Origin: Actinoplanes couchii
Lineage (GTDB): Bacteria > Actinomycetota > Actinomycetes > Mycobacteriales > Micromonosporaceae
Length of the DNA: 64,000 bases
Direction of reading: 5' to 3'
Assembly: GCF_016862075.1 (NCBI RefSeq)
Contig: NZ_BOMG01000086.1
Coordinates: 1-64,000 of the forward strand
Part shown: positions 43,590 to 51,622 of the stretch, piece by piece
Position numbering within the stretch: the first letter of the stretch is position 1
Layout: each line of letters opens with the position of its first letter
Notes under the pieces: model-generated
The model's database searches: none
What the model saw: only the letters and a program-made list of their open reading frames with translations
What the model was told of the DNA's origin: nothing
Translations under genes and position numbers: made by a program

Positions 43590-44638
43590 CCCGTAGCGTC
43601 CAGACCCCGCTGCACATCGAGGTGCGGCGGGGTGCGGTCGCCGACCTCGGCAAGATCCTGCAGGACGGGCGCATCTCGTCCGGCGGGGACGTCGCGGTGG
43701 TCGTCGGTCCGGGCCTCGGCGAGCAGATCGTCGACCTGCTCCGCCCCTCGCTCAACTCCGCCGAGGTCTTCGTGACCAGCGGCGGCACCCTCGACGCGGC
43801 CCTGGAGCTCTCCGCCAAGCTGCGGTCCGGGCACTTCGACGCGGTGGTCGGCATCGGTGGCGGCAAGACCGTCGACACCGCGAAGTACGCCGCCAGCCGC
43901 TGGGGCCTGCCGATGGTGTCGGTCGCGACCAGCCTGGCCAACGACGGCATCGCGTCGCCGGTGGCGAGCCTGGTCAACGACGGCATCAAGGGTTCGTACG
44001 GGGTGCACATCCCGTTCGGCGTCATCGTCGACCTGGACTTCGTCGAGAGCGGACCGGACCGGGTCAACCGGGCCGGCATCGGTGACGTGGTCAGCAACAT
44101 CAGTGCCCTCGCCGACTGGGACCTGGCCCGGCAGATCCGCGGGGAGAACGTCGACGGGCTCGCCGCGTCGCTGTCCCGGATGGGCGCCGAGGCGATCCTC
44201 TCGATGCCCGGCGACATGGCCGACGACGCGTTCGTCACCACGCTCGCCGAAGCGCTGATCTCCAGCGGTCTGGCGATGGCGGTGGCCGGCACCAGCATCC
44301 CGTGCAGCGGCGGCTGCCACGAGATCATGCACGCCACCGACTCGCTCTTCCCGGACACCGCCTCGCACGGTGAGCTCGCCGGACTGGGTGCGCTGTTCTG
44401 CACCTTCCTGCGGGGCGACGAGCGGCGGCTCAAGCAGATGTCGGACACCCTGGCCCGGCACCAGCTCCCCCGGACCCCGTCCGACGTCGGCCTCAGCGTC
44501 GACCAGTTCGTACAGGTCATCGACTTCGCGCCGCGGACCCGTCCGGATCGTTACACCATCATCGAGCACCTCGCCCTGACGCCGGAGCAGACCCGGCAGA
44601 AGCTGGCCGAATACAACGATGTCCTCGCGACCCTCTGA
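43577..44638 (+). CDS. Glycerol-1-phosphate dehydrogenase-like iron/zinc alcohol dehydrogenase
   Basis: A 353-residue member of the EgsA/AraM branch of metal-dependent polyol dehydrogenases. NAD(P)-binding is seen in GIGGGKTVDTAKYAA, followed by SVATSLANDGIASPVA. Metal ligands are the Asp/His set in SGGCHEIMHATD and TASHGELAGLG. EgsA/AraM enzymes reduce dihydroxyacetone phosphate to sn-glycerol-1-phosphate, the archaeal-type stereoisomer. It overlaps both neighbours, the nucleotidyltransferase by 13 bp and the CDP-alcohol enzyme by 20 bp. It thus supplies the alcohol phosphate of a CDP-alcohol pathway. The substrate is inferred from family membership. Confidence 0.87.
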   Translation: MPLLARSVQTPLHIEVRRGAVADLGKILQDGRISSGGDVAVVVGPGLGEQIVDLLRPSLNSAEVFVTSGGTLDAALELSAKLRSGHFDAVVGIGGGKTVDTAKYAASRWGLPMVSVATSLANDGIASPVASLVNDGIKGSYGVHIPFGVIVDLDFVESGPDRVNRAGIGDVVSNISALADWDLARQIRGENVDGLAASLSRMGAEAILSMPGDMADDAFVTTLAEALISSGLAMAVAGTSIPCSGGCHEIMHATDSLFPDTASHGELAGLGALFCTFLRGDERRLKQMSDTLARHQLPRTPSDVGLSVDQFVQVIDFAPRTRPDRYTIIEHLALTPEQTRQKLAEYNDVLATL

Positions 44639-45470
44639 CACCGGTCCGGGCCGGCCTCCCACCCAGGCCGGTCCGCCACCCACCCGCATCGACAACCCGG
44701 CGCCAGGTGGTGCGCCGGGTTCCGGTCCGTCCGCGCCCGGCGGCTCATCCGCCGGCAAACCCCCGGTTGCGGGTACGCCTACCGCGGCCGAGTACTACGC
44801 CGCCAACCGTGGTGGTGGCCTGTTCAGCGAAGCGGTCAGCCAGCGTCTCGGCTCCCGGATCGCCGTCTTCGCCCACAAGCACCGCCTCACCCCGACCGTG
44901 CTCTCGGTCCTCAACCTGGGCCTCGGCGTCCTGACGTCGTTCATCGTCATCGCCGCCGCGGGCCCGGTCGCCGACGGCCGGATCTGGGCGCCGCTGATCG
45001 GCCTGATCGCGCTGGTCGGCTGGCAGGTGGCGTACGCCTTCGACTGCTCCGACGGCCAGCTGGCCCGGGTCACCGGGCAGGCCAGCCCGGCCGGTGGCCG
45101 TTTCGACGTGCTCTGTGACGTCGCGGTCCAGGCGTCGCTGGTGTCCGCGCTGGCCGCCACCGCGCACGCCCAGGAACCGGACACCCCCGCCTGGTTGCTT
45201 GCGGCGTTCGCCGCCACCTGGATGGTCAACCTGGTCACCTCGGTGATGCAGGGCGGTGACCAGGCAGCCAGCATGGTCACCAGCACGTCACTGCCGATCC
45301 GGGTGGTCAAGCTGGTCCGTGACTACGGCGCGGTGATCGCCCTGGCCGGTGCCGTCCTGCTGGTCGCCCCGCAGTTGGCGGTCTGGTTCGTCGGCCTGTT
45401 CACCCTGATCAACGGCGGGTTCCTGGCGGCGTCGATCGCCTTCACCGGCCGGGCCGCGCTCAAGCCGTAA
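44619..45470 (+). CDS. CDP-alcohol phosphotransferase (membrane)
   Basis: 283 residues. A proline/glycine-rich N-terminus of ~60 residues precedes a six-helix membrane domain. The CDP-alcohol phosphotransferase motif D-G-x2-A-R-x8-G-x3-D-x3-D is complete (SDGQLARVTG, then GGRFDVLCD). It moves the phospho-alcohol from a CDP-alcohol to an acceptor alcohol, releasing CMP, and works at the membrane. The acceptor could be a lipid such as CDP-diacylglycerol's counterpart or a free polyol. It ends the three-gene operon. The Pro-rich N-terminus is unusual for the family. Confidence 0.9.
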   Translation: MSSRPSDTGPGRPPTQAGPPPTRIDNPAPGGAPGSGPSAPGGSSAGKPPVAGTPTAAEYYAANRGGGLFSEAVSQRLGSRIAVFAHKHRLTPTVLSVLNLGLGVLTSFIVIAAAGPVADGRIWAPLIGLIALVGWQVAYAFDCSDGQLARVTGQASPAGGRFDVLCDVAVQASLVSALAATAHAQEPDTPAWLLAAFAATWMVNLVTSVMQGGDQAASMVTSTSLPIRVVKLVRDYGAVIALAGAVLLVAPQLAVWFVGLFTLINGGFLAASIAFTGRAALKP

Positions 45471-45642
45471 GCCTTCGGCCCACCACTCGGCAGCCGCTCC
45501 GGGCTCCGGGTGGTGGGTCGCGGTTCGTTGCGGGCCGCATCCGCCCGGCGGTCGCCGGGCGGTCCGGTGGGTCGCCTGCCTCGCGGGTGGCCACGGGACA
45601 TGACGACTTCGGCGTGCGGGGTAGGCGTACCGGCAAAAGGTC

Positions 45643-46818
45643 TTATCGGTGGGCGTGCCGGGACATGTCCGCATAGATGGAGATCAAGCGGGGTGTCAGC
45701 ACGTCGGGGTGGAAGTGCTGCTGGTAGCGGGCCCGGGCGGCGACCGCGGCGGCCGGGGCGCCGGCGCGGGCCGGCGGGAGGGCCGCGGCCAGGGACTCCG
45801 GGTTCGGGTCGGCCAGCCAGCCGGCCGCCTCCGGGCCGGTGCCGACCATGTAGGGGATGCCGCCGACCGCGGTGCCCAGGACCGCGCGACCGGTGGACAT
45901 CGCCTCCAGGATCACCGTGGGCAGCACGTCCTCCCAGGTGGGGACCGCGACGACCACCGCCGAGGCACGGCGGGCGGCGATCATTCCCGGACGGTCCAGC
46001 GGGCCGAGATACGTCACGTCGGCGCGTTCGGCGGCCGCCTGCTCGGCCAGGTGGCGCAGCTCGCCGTCACCGGCGATCCGGAGCGGGCCGAGACTGCCGT
46101 CGGGGTGCCGGCGCCAGGCGTCGAGCAGCAGGCCGAGGCCCTTCTCCGGAGAGAGCCGGGCGCCGTAGAGGAAGCCGTCGCCGAGCGGTTCCGGAGCGCC
46201 CGGGTCGGGCAGGCCGTTCGGCTTGATCACCAGCCGGTCGGCCGGGATGCCGAAATCGGTCAGGTGCGCGGCGATCTTGTCGGTGAGCGCGATGTACCTG
46301 TCCACCGAGCGCCAGGTCGGCCGGTGCACGGCCAGCGTGGTCGCCATGATCGCGCTCTGCGCGGCGGAACCCCGGTAGCAGCGGTTCTTGATCGCCGGCC
46401 AGCCCAGGACCTTGCCGCGGCAGTCGTGGCAGTTGTGGCCGTCCCGGAAGTAGAGCCCGGACGAGCAGACCTGCCGGTAGTTGTGCACCGTCTGGACCAC
46501 CGGGACACCGTGCGCGTGCGCGGTCCGGATCACCCAGGGCGAGAGCAGCGGGTACGGGTTGTGCAGGTGCAGCACATCGGGACGTTCGGCCGCCAACAGC
46601 TTCGCCAGGTCCCGTTGCGCGTCCACGCCGTAGACCGGGGAGATCGGCAGCAGCGCCTTGCGGGCCGCCGGCATCTCCGCGATCGAGTCGGAACTCCGCT
46701 GGAACGGGATCACTGTCACGCCGGCCTCGCGGAGCTGACCGATCTCCGTGTCGACGATCACGTTCTCGCCGGACGGGATCGCCTCCCGGTACCGATTGTG
46801 CGCTACCACCACCTTCAT
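45643..46818 (-). CDS. GT4-family glycosyltransferase
   Basis: 391 residues with the GT-B fold. The N-terminal half has VLHLHNPYPLLSPWVIRTAH and VQTVHNYRQVC; the C-terminal half has LYGARLSPEKGLGLLLDAW (nucleotide-sugar contact) and the E-x7-E-like VPTWEDVLPTVILEAM. It adds a sugar to a glycan or lipid in the cytoplasm. Four Cys between residues ~125 and 150 (CSSG, CHDC, RCY) form a possible metal site, as in some exopolysaccharide glycosyltransferases. It converges with the CDP-alcohol operon. ATG 46818. Confidence 0.93.
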   Translation of the reverse strand: MKVVVAHNRYREAIPSGENVIVDTEIGQLREAGVTVIPFQRSSDSIAEMPAARKALLPISPVYGVDAQRDLAKLLAAERPDVLHLHNPYPLLSPWVIRTAHAHGVPVVQTVHNYRQVCSSGLYFRDGHNCHDCRGKVLGWPAIKNRCYRGSAAQSAIMATTLAVHRPTWRSVDRYIALTDKIAAHLTDFGIPADRLVIKPNGLPDPGAPEPLGDGFLYGARLSPEKGLGLLLDAWRRHPDGSLGPLRIAGDGELRHLAEQAAAERADVTYLGPLDRPGMIAARRASAVVVAVPTWEDVLPTVILEAMSTGRAVLGTAVGGIPYMVGTGPEAAGWLADPNPESLAAALPPARAGAPAAAVAARARYQQHFHPDVLTPRLISIYADMSRHAHR

Positions 46819-46898
46819 GCCCGGAGCCTAATGGTCGCGGACTGCGGGGCTCGCTGCGCTCTCTCCTCGCACGCGACGGAAGACGTTACCGTGAGGTG

Positions 46899-47756
46899 GT
46901 GCCCGAACTCCCTGAGGTCGAGGCGCTCGCTGCCTACCTGCGCGAGCGTGCGGTCGGCCACACCGTGGACCGTTTCGAAGTGCCGTCCTTCGCGGCCCTG
47001 AAGACCTATGATCCGCAGCCGTCCGCCCTGACCGGGCTGCCGCTGTCCGCCGCCGGCCGGCACGGCAAGTTCCTCGACATCGGGATCGGCGACTTCCATC
47101 TGGTCGTGCATCTGGCCCGCGCCGGGTGGCTGCACTACCGCGACTCGTTCAAGTCGCCGGCCCCGCTCAAACCGGGCAGCGGCCCGATCGCGGTGCGGAT
47201 GCGGCTCGACGACGGATCCGGATTCGACCTGACCGAGGCCGGGACGCAGAAGTCGCTCGCCGCCTACCTGGTCCGCGACCCGTCCGAGGTGCCCGGTGTG
47301 GCCCGGCTGGGACCGGATGCCCTGGCCGTCACCCAGGAGGAGTTCGCCGAGCGGATCCGCAGCCGGAAAGGGCAGATCAAAGGCGTTCTCGTCGATCAGG
47401 AGGTGCTCGCCGGAATCGGTAACGCCTACTCCGACGAGATCCTGCACGCGGCCCGGCTCTCACCGTTCGCACTGACCGGGAAACTGACCGACGAACAGAT
47501 CGGCGTGCTCTATTCGGCGATGCGCGAGATCGAGACCGATGCGGTGCAACGATCTGTCGGACAGCGGGCCGCCGAACTCAAAGGAGAGAAACGCGCCGGG
47601 ATGCGGGTGCACGCCCGGACCGGATTACCGTGCCCGGTCTGTGGCGACACGGTGCGTGAGGTCTCCTTCGCGGACAAGAGTTTGCAGTACTGTGCGACCT
47701 GCCAAACCGGAGGGAAGCCGTTGGCGGATCGGCGGCTGTCCAAGCTGGTCCGGTGA
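46899..47756 (+). CDS. Fpg/Nei-family DNA glycosylase
   Basis: 285 residues. The start is set by chemistry: the GTG at 46899 gives M-P-E-L-P-E-V-E, placing catalytic Pro2 and Glu3 as required; the GTG one codon earlier would not. The middle has a LTEAGTQKSLAAYL block, the helix-two-turn-helix has VDQEVLAGIGNAYSDEIL, and the C-terminal zinc finger has CPVC and CATC. It removes oxidised bases and nicks DNA by beta,delta-elimination. In actinobacteria this subgroup is often called Fpg/Nei without clear substrate. Confidence 0.95.
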   Translation: MPELPEVEALAAYLRERAVGHTVDRFEVPSFAALKTYDPQPSALTGLPLSAAGRHGKFLDIGIGDFHLVVHLARAGWLHYRDSFKSPAPLKPGSGPIAVRMRLDDGSGFDLTEAGTQKSLAAYLVRDPSEVPGVARLGPDALAVTQEEFAERIRSRKGQIKGVLVDQEVLAGIGNAYSDEILHAARLSPFALTGKLTDEQIGVLYSAMREIETDAVQRSVGQRAAELKGEKRAGMRVHARTGLPCPVCGDTVREVSFADKSLQYCATCQTGGKPLADRRLSKLVR

Positions 47757-47940
47757 ATTGCTACCGAATGATGACGGTCCGTATACGTCAGGATCGTCTC
47801 CTTCTTTATGGCCGATCCATCGGTATAGTGGCCCGGTCCCTGGCAACCGTTGTGGCGCGTACGGGTATCGGTGGGCCTACCGGCGATCCCGAGGTCGTGG
47901 CGGTGCGTAATCTTTTTCCGGATGCGGGAGGACGTAGGCA

Positions 47941-49503
47941 GTGACTACTAGCCTGCATCGCCCACCTATCGAGAGCAGCCGGAGCGGACCCGTGCGGTAC
48001 GAAAGCTTCGAGTGGCAGGAACAGCCGCCACCGAGCAACGGGGTGCCCCGTAACGCCTGGGGCAGGCAGAGCCGGCGGCGTTCCCGCTGGCACCGGCCCT
48101 ACACGTTCGCGCTCGTGCTGCTCGACCTGCTCTCCGTGCTCGGCGCCAGCTTCATCGCCAGCTCCCTGGAGAAGGCGCGGGCCGGCCTGAACCAGCCGTG
48201 GCTCTTCTTCGACGGCACCGACCTGTTCTTCTTCTTCGCCTACATCGCGCTGCCGCTGGGCTGGCTGGTCGTTCTCTGGACCAACGGCTCGTACGACAGG
48301 CGCTATCTCGGTCTGGGCAGCGAGGAGTTCAAGCGGGTCATCAGAGCCTCGGTCACGATCGTCGCCGCGGTCTCCCTGCTCGCGTTCGCCACCAAGACCG
48401 ACCTGTCCCGTGGCACGGTCGCCACGGTGTCGCTGAGCGCGGTGATCCTCATCCTGCTCGGCCGGGTCCTGGCCCGTCAGGTGCTGCACCTGGCCCGCCG
48501 GCACACCGGCCACGGCGCGCACCGGATGGTCCTGGTCGGCACGCTGCCGGAGGCCCTGGAGGTCTACACCGCGGTCACCCGCAGCCCGGCCGCCGGCCTG
48601 ATCCCGGTCGCCATCCACCTCACCGACGGCTTCGCGGCCGCCCGGGGGATCGAGACGCCGGTTCCGGTCTACGCCGGCCGGGACGTGCTCTCCCTGGTCC
48701 GTGAGGTCGGCGCGGACACCATCGCGGTCTGCGGCTCGGCCAGCGCCGAACCCGGTGAACTGCGCCGTCTCGCCTGGCAGCTGGAGGGCACCGGCGTCGA
48801 CCTGGTGGTCGCGCCGCAGCTCACCGACATCGCCGGCCCCCGGGTGCACATCCGCCCGATCGAGGGCCTGCCGCTGCTGCACGTCGAGGAACCGACCCTC
48901 TCCGGCCCCGGCTGGCTGATCAAGAACCTGATGGACCGGGCCGCGGCCGGGTTCGGCCTGCTGCTGATCAGCCCGATCCTCGCGGTCATCGCGATCGGCA
49001 TCCGGCTCTCCGACCCGGGCCCGGTCTTCTTCCGGCAGACCCGGGTGGGCCACGACGGCCGTACGTTCAAGGTCTGGAAGTTCCGGACCATGTACCAGGA
49101 CGCCGAGGAACGCAAGGCCACGCTGGAGGAGCTCAACGAGTCCGACGGCATGCTCTTCAAGATGAAGCACGACCCACGGATCTTCGCCTTCGGGCAGAAA
49201 CTGCGGGCCACCTCCCTCGACGAGCTGCCCCAGCTGATCAACGTGCTCAAGGGCGAGATGTCGCTGGTCGGCCCGCGCCCGCTGCCCGCCGACGACGGCG
49301 ACTACCTCGGCGACGTCCGCCGGCGGCTCCTGGTCCGGCCCGGCATCACCGGGTTGTGGCAGGTCAGCGGCCGATCCGACCTGTCCTGGGACGAGGCGGT
49401 CCGGCTGGACCTCTACTACGTCGACAACTGGTCGCTGACGTACGACCTGAGCATCCTGTGGCGGACCATCTTCGTGGTGTTGAAGCGCAAGGGCGCCTAC
49501 TGA
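47941..49503 (+). CDS. Polyprenyl-phosphate sugar-1-phosphate transferase (WcaJ/CpsE type)
   Basis: 520 residues. Four to five N-terminal membrane helices, a CoA-binding-like middle domain (about residues 190-300), one more helix (GFGLLLISPILAVIAIGIRL) and the bacterial sugar transferase domain follow. That domain has DPGPVFFRQTRVGHDGRTF, KVWKFRTM, LRATSLDELPQLINVLKGEMS and GRPLP-like VGPRPLP. It transfers a hexose-1-phosphate from UDP-sugar to polyprenyl phosphate, the first step of an exopolysaccharide. The GTG at 47941 has GGAGG about 9 nt upstream. No other capsule gene is near except the GT4 enzyme at 45.6-46.8 kb. Confidence 0.95.
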   Translation: MTTSLHRPPIESSRSGPVRYESFEWQEQPPPSNGVPRNAWGRQSRRRSRWHRPYTFALVLLDLLSVLGASFIASSLEKARAGLNQPWLFFDGTDLFFFFAYIALPLGWLVVLWTNGSYDRRYLGLGSEEFKRVIRASVTIVAAVSLLAFATKTDLSRGTVATVSLSAVILILLGRVLARQVLHLARRHTGHGAHRMVLVGTLPEALEVYTAVTRSPAAGLIPVAIHLTDGFAAARGIETPVPVYAGRDVLSLVREVGADTIAVCGSASAEPGELRRLAWQLEGTGVDLVVAPQLTDIAGPRVHIRPIEGLPLLHVEEPTLSGPGWLIKNLMDRAAAGFGLLLISPILAVIAIGIRLSDPGPVFFRQTRVGHDGRTFKVWKFRTMYQDAEERKATLEELNESDGMLFKMKHDPRIFAFGQKLRATSLDELPQLINVLKGEMSLVGPRPLPADDGDYLGDVRRRLLVRPGITGLWQVSGRSDLSWDEAVRLDLYYVDNWSLTYDLSILWRTIFVVLKRKGAY

Positions 49504-49515
49504 ATGATCTGACCC

Positions 49516-50715
49516 GTGGCCGGGCAGATCGGAAGTGCGCTGGCGGTGCTGGCCGTCCTGGTGGCCCTCGCCGCCGCCGTGGTGGCCGTGCTGCGGCTGC
49601 GGGCCCGGCGCGGGATCGCCACCGCCATGCAGCGCGCCACCTACGACGTGCTGCACACCGCCTCCCTCGCCGCCGAACCGCTGCGGGCCGGGCTCGACCC
49701 GGGCACCGCGGCCAAGGCGGTGCGGCATCTGCGGGTGCTGGTCGGTGCGGTCGGGCTGGCGATCGTCGACGGGGAACGCTGCCTGGCGTACGACGGCCGG
49801 GGCGCCCACCACGAGGACCAGCTGATCGCCGCCGCCCGCCGGGCCGTGCAGACCGGGCGTTCGGTGGTGCTGAACAGCTCCGACCTGCCCTGCGACCGGG
49901 TGGACTGCGTGGTGCGCGGCGCGGTGGTCGCCCCCTTGACCAAGCCGGGCGGGGCCGCGCAGGCCGCCCTGGTGGCCGTCGGCGACGATCAGCCGGCCCC
50001 CGGGCTGGTGCAGGCCACCCTGGAGACCGCCCGCTGGGCCGGATCGCAGCTCGCGCTGGCCGACCTGGACTCCTCCCGGGAGCGGCTGGCCCGGGCCGAG
50101 GTGCGGGCGTTGCGGGCCCAGATCAGCCCGCACTTCATCTACAACGCGCTGACCGCGATCGCGTCGTTCGTCCGCACCGACCCGGAACGGGCCCGCGAGC
50201 TGATCCTGGAGTTCGCCGAGTTCACCCGCTACTCGTTCCGGGCGCACGGCGAGTTCACCACGCTCGCCGAGGAACTCCGGTCCATCGACCGCTACCTCAC
50301 CATCGAACGGGCCCGGTTCGGTGACCGCCTGCAGGTGCGGTTGCAGATCGCGCCCGAGGTGCTGCCCGTCGGACTGCCGTTCCTGTGCCTGCAGCCGCTG
50401 GTGGAGAACGCGGTCCGGCACGGTCTGTCGCGCAAGCCCGGCGTCGGTATGGTGAGCATCGAAGCCCGTGACGCGGGTGCCGAGTGTCACATCACGGTGG
50501 AGGACGACGGGGTCGGCATGGATCCCGCACTGTTCGGAGCTCCGCCGTCGTCGTCCGACAGCGACGAGGGATCCCACGTCGGCCTGGTCAATGTGGACGA
50601 ACGGTTGCGGTCGGTGTTCGGCGATCACCACGGCCTGGTGGTGGAGACCGCGCCCGGCGCGGGTACGAGAGTGAGTATGCGGGTGCCGAAATTCCATCCC
50701 CAGGTGCGGGCATGA
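49516..50715 (+). CDS. LytS-type sensor histidine kinase
   Basis: 399 residues: one N-terminal membrane helix, a GAF-like sensor domain (about residues 45-190, with two Cys in DLPCDRVDCVV), then the LytS/YehU kinase. The phospho-acceptor box is ISPHFIYNALTAIASF, the N box is QPLVENAVRHGL and the G box is EDDGVGMD. It should phosphorylate the LytTR regulator that follows. LytS-like pairs control carbon uptake (pyruvate or acetate) in several bacteria, which fits the two SSS symporter operons downstream. The GTG at 49516 begins 12 bp after the sugar transferase stop. Its own stop overlaps a 24-codon mini-ORF (ATGA). Confidence 0.93.
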   Translation: MAGQIGSALAVLAVLVALAAAVVAVLRLRARRGIATAMQRATYDVLHTASLAAEPLRAGLDPGTAAKAVRHLRVLVGAVGLAIVDGERCLAYDGRGAHHEDQLIAAARRAVQTGRSVVLNSSDLPCDRVDCVVRGAVVAPLTKPGGAAQAALVAVGDDQPAPGLVQATLETARWAGSQLALADLDSSRERLARAEVRALRAQISPHFIYNALTAIASFVRTDPERARELILEFAEFTRYSFRAHGEFTTLAEELRSIDRYLTIERARFGDRLQVRLQIAPEVLPVGLPFLCLQPLVENAVRHGLSRKPGVGMVSIEARDAGAECHITVEDDGVGMDPALFGAPPSSSDSDEGSHVGLVNVDERLRSVFGDHHGLVVETAPGAGTRVSMRVPKFHPQVRA

Positions 50716-50786
50716 ACAGTTGCCGCGCGCGTTTTCACGACGGGCTTCGCGCGCGTTTTCACGGCGGAGCGGCGGTGCGGGTATGA
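50712..50786 (+). CDS. 24-codon mini-ORF bridging kinase and regulator
   Basis: ATG 50712 overlaps the kinase stop (ATGA) and its own TGA at 50784-50786 overlaps the regulator ATG at 50783 (ATGA again). It encodes a basic peptide with a duplicated unit, RARFHDGL then RARFHGG, produced by a 16-bp direct repeat (50724-50739 and 50748-50763). It has no ribosome site of its own. It may only couple translation of kinase and regulator, or be a true small peptide; the double overlap is striking. Confidence 0.45.
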   Translation: MNSCRARFHDGLRARFHGGAAVRV

Positions 50787-51514
50787 GCCTTGTCGTGCTG
50801 GCCGTCGACGACGAGCCGCCCGCGCTGGACGAGCTGGCCTATCTGCTGAACGCGGACGGCCGGGTCGCCCACGTGCACCGGGCCGGCGACGCCACCGAGG
50901 CACTACGGGTGCTGCGCGACACCGAGGTGGACGCGGTGTTCCTGGACATCCGGATGCCCGGCCTGGACGGGATGGAACTGGCCCGGATCCTGCACCGGTT
51001 CGCCCAGCCACCGGCGATCGTCTTCGTGACCGCCTACGACGACGGCGCGGTCGACGCCTTCGACCTGGGCGTCACCGACTACGTGCGCAAGCCGGTCCGC
51101 GCCGAACGACTGGCCGAGTCGTTGCGCCGGGTCGCCGGGCTGCGATCCGTGCCGTCCCCGCCCCAGGACGAGCCGGCCATCCCGGTGGAGCTGGCCGGCA
51201 CCACCCGGATGCTCCCCAGGTCGTCGGTGCGGTGGGTGGAGGCGCAGGGCGACTACGCCAGGCTGCACACCGGAGAGACCTCCCATCTGGTACGGGTATC
51301 CCTGGCCACCCTGGCCGAGCGCTGGGCGAATGCCGGTTTCGTCCGCATCCACCGCTCCTACCTGGTCCAGCTGCGCCTGGTCACCGAACTGCGCCTGACC
51401 GGTTCGGGCTACGTGGTAGCTGTGGACGGCGCGGAACTCCCGGTGAGCCGCCGCCACACCAGAGAACTGAAGGACCGCCTGATAAGAGCGGCAAAACACG
51501 ACTGGACCCGCTGA
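50783..51514 (+). CDS. LytTR-family response regulator
   Basis: 243 residues. The receiver domain spans residues 1-120, with the acidic pocket DDE near residue 9 and the phospho-Asp in AVFLDIRMPGLDG. The LytTR DNA-binding domain occupies the last ~100 (RWVEAQGDYARLHTGE, VRIHRSYLVQLRLV, LPVSRRHTRELKDRL). LytTR proteins bind pairs of direct repeats with about two helical turns between them. Such a pair stands upstream of the DUF485-SSS operon at 58.6 kb. ATG 50783 is used; the in-frame upstream codons are repeats without family sequence. Confidence 0.94.
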   Translation: MSLVVLAVDDEPPALDELAYLLNADGRVAHVHRAGDATEALRVLRDTEVDAVFLDIRMPGLDGMELARILHRFAQPPAIVFVTAYDDGAVDAFDLGVTDYVRKPVRAERLAESLRRVAGLRSVPSPPQDEPAIPVELAGTTRMLPRSSVRWVEAQGDYARLHTGETSHLVRVSLATLAERWANAGFVRIHRSYLVQLRLVTELRLTGSGYVVAVDGAELPVSRRHTRELKDRLIRAAKHDWTR

Positions 51515-51516
51515 AT

Positions 51517-51565
51517 CCACAGAGTTATCCACAACCACACAGGCTTCTCCACAGAGTTATCCACA
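51517..51565. repeat. Two perfect DnaA boxes within 17-bp direct repeats
   Basis: CCACAGAGTTATCCACA occurs at 51517-51533 and again at 51549-51565. Each copy contains the exact DnaA box TTATCCACA (51525-51533 and 51557-51565), in the same orientation and 32 bp (three helical turns) apart. They lie in the 108-bp gap between a regulator gene and a convergent excalibur-domain gene. No dnaA, dnaN or gyr gene is near, so this is not oriC itself. Confidence 0.85.
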
Positions 51566-51622
51566 GGCAGGCCCGCCCTGTGTGCACAGCCGCACCTACC
51601 GTGGAGATCCCGGCCGACCCGG

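Noticed and set aside
45479-45517. Hairpin CCCACCAC/GTGGTGGG after the CDP-alcohol gene as a terminator
   Set aside because: The stem is only 8 bp with a 23-base loop and no T-run; too weak to call.
41636-46818. A phosphonate biosynthesis cluster (aminotransferase, nucleotidyltransferase, alcohol dehydrogenase, CDP-alcohol enzyme)
   Set aside because: No phosphoenolpyruvate mutase or phosphonopyruvate decarboxylase is present, and the aminotransferase is divergent and not part of the operon.
47757-47940. Riboswitch upstream of the sugar transferase
   Set aside because: The 180-base leader has GC-rich pairings, but I could not match it to c-di-AMP, c-di-GMP, cobalamin or other known aptamer consensus motifs.
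47806-50697. A 963-codon open frame on the minus strand
   Set aside because: It lies wholly opposite the sugar transferase and LytS genes, has no domain, and is rich in Gly, Arg, Gln and His in the way antisense frames of GC-rich genes are.
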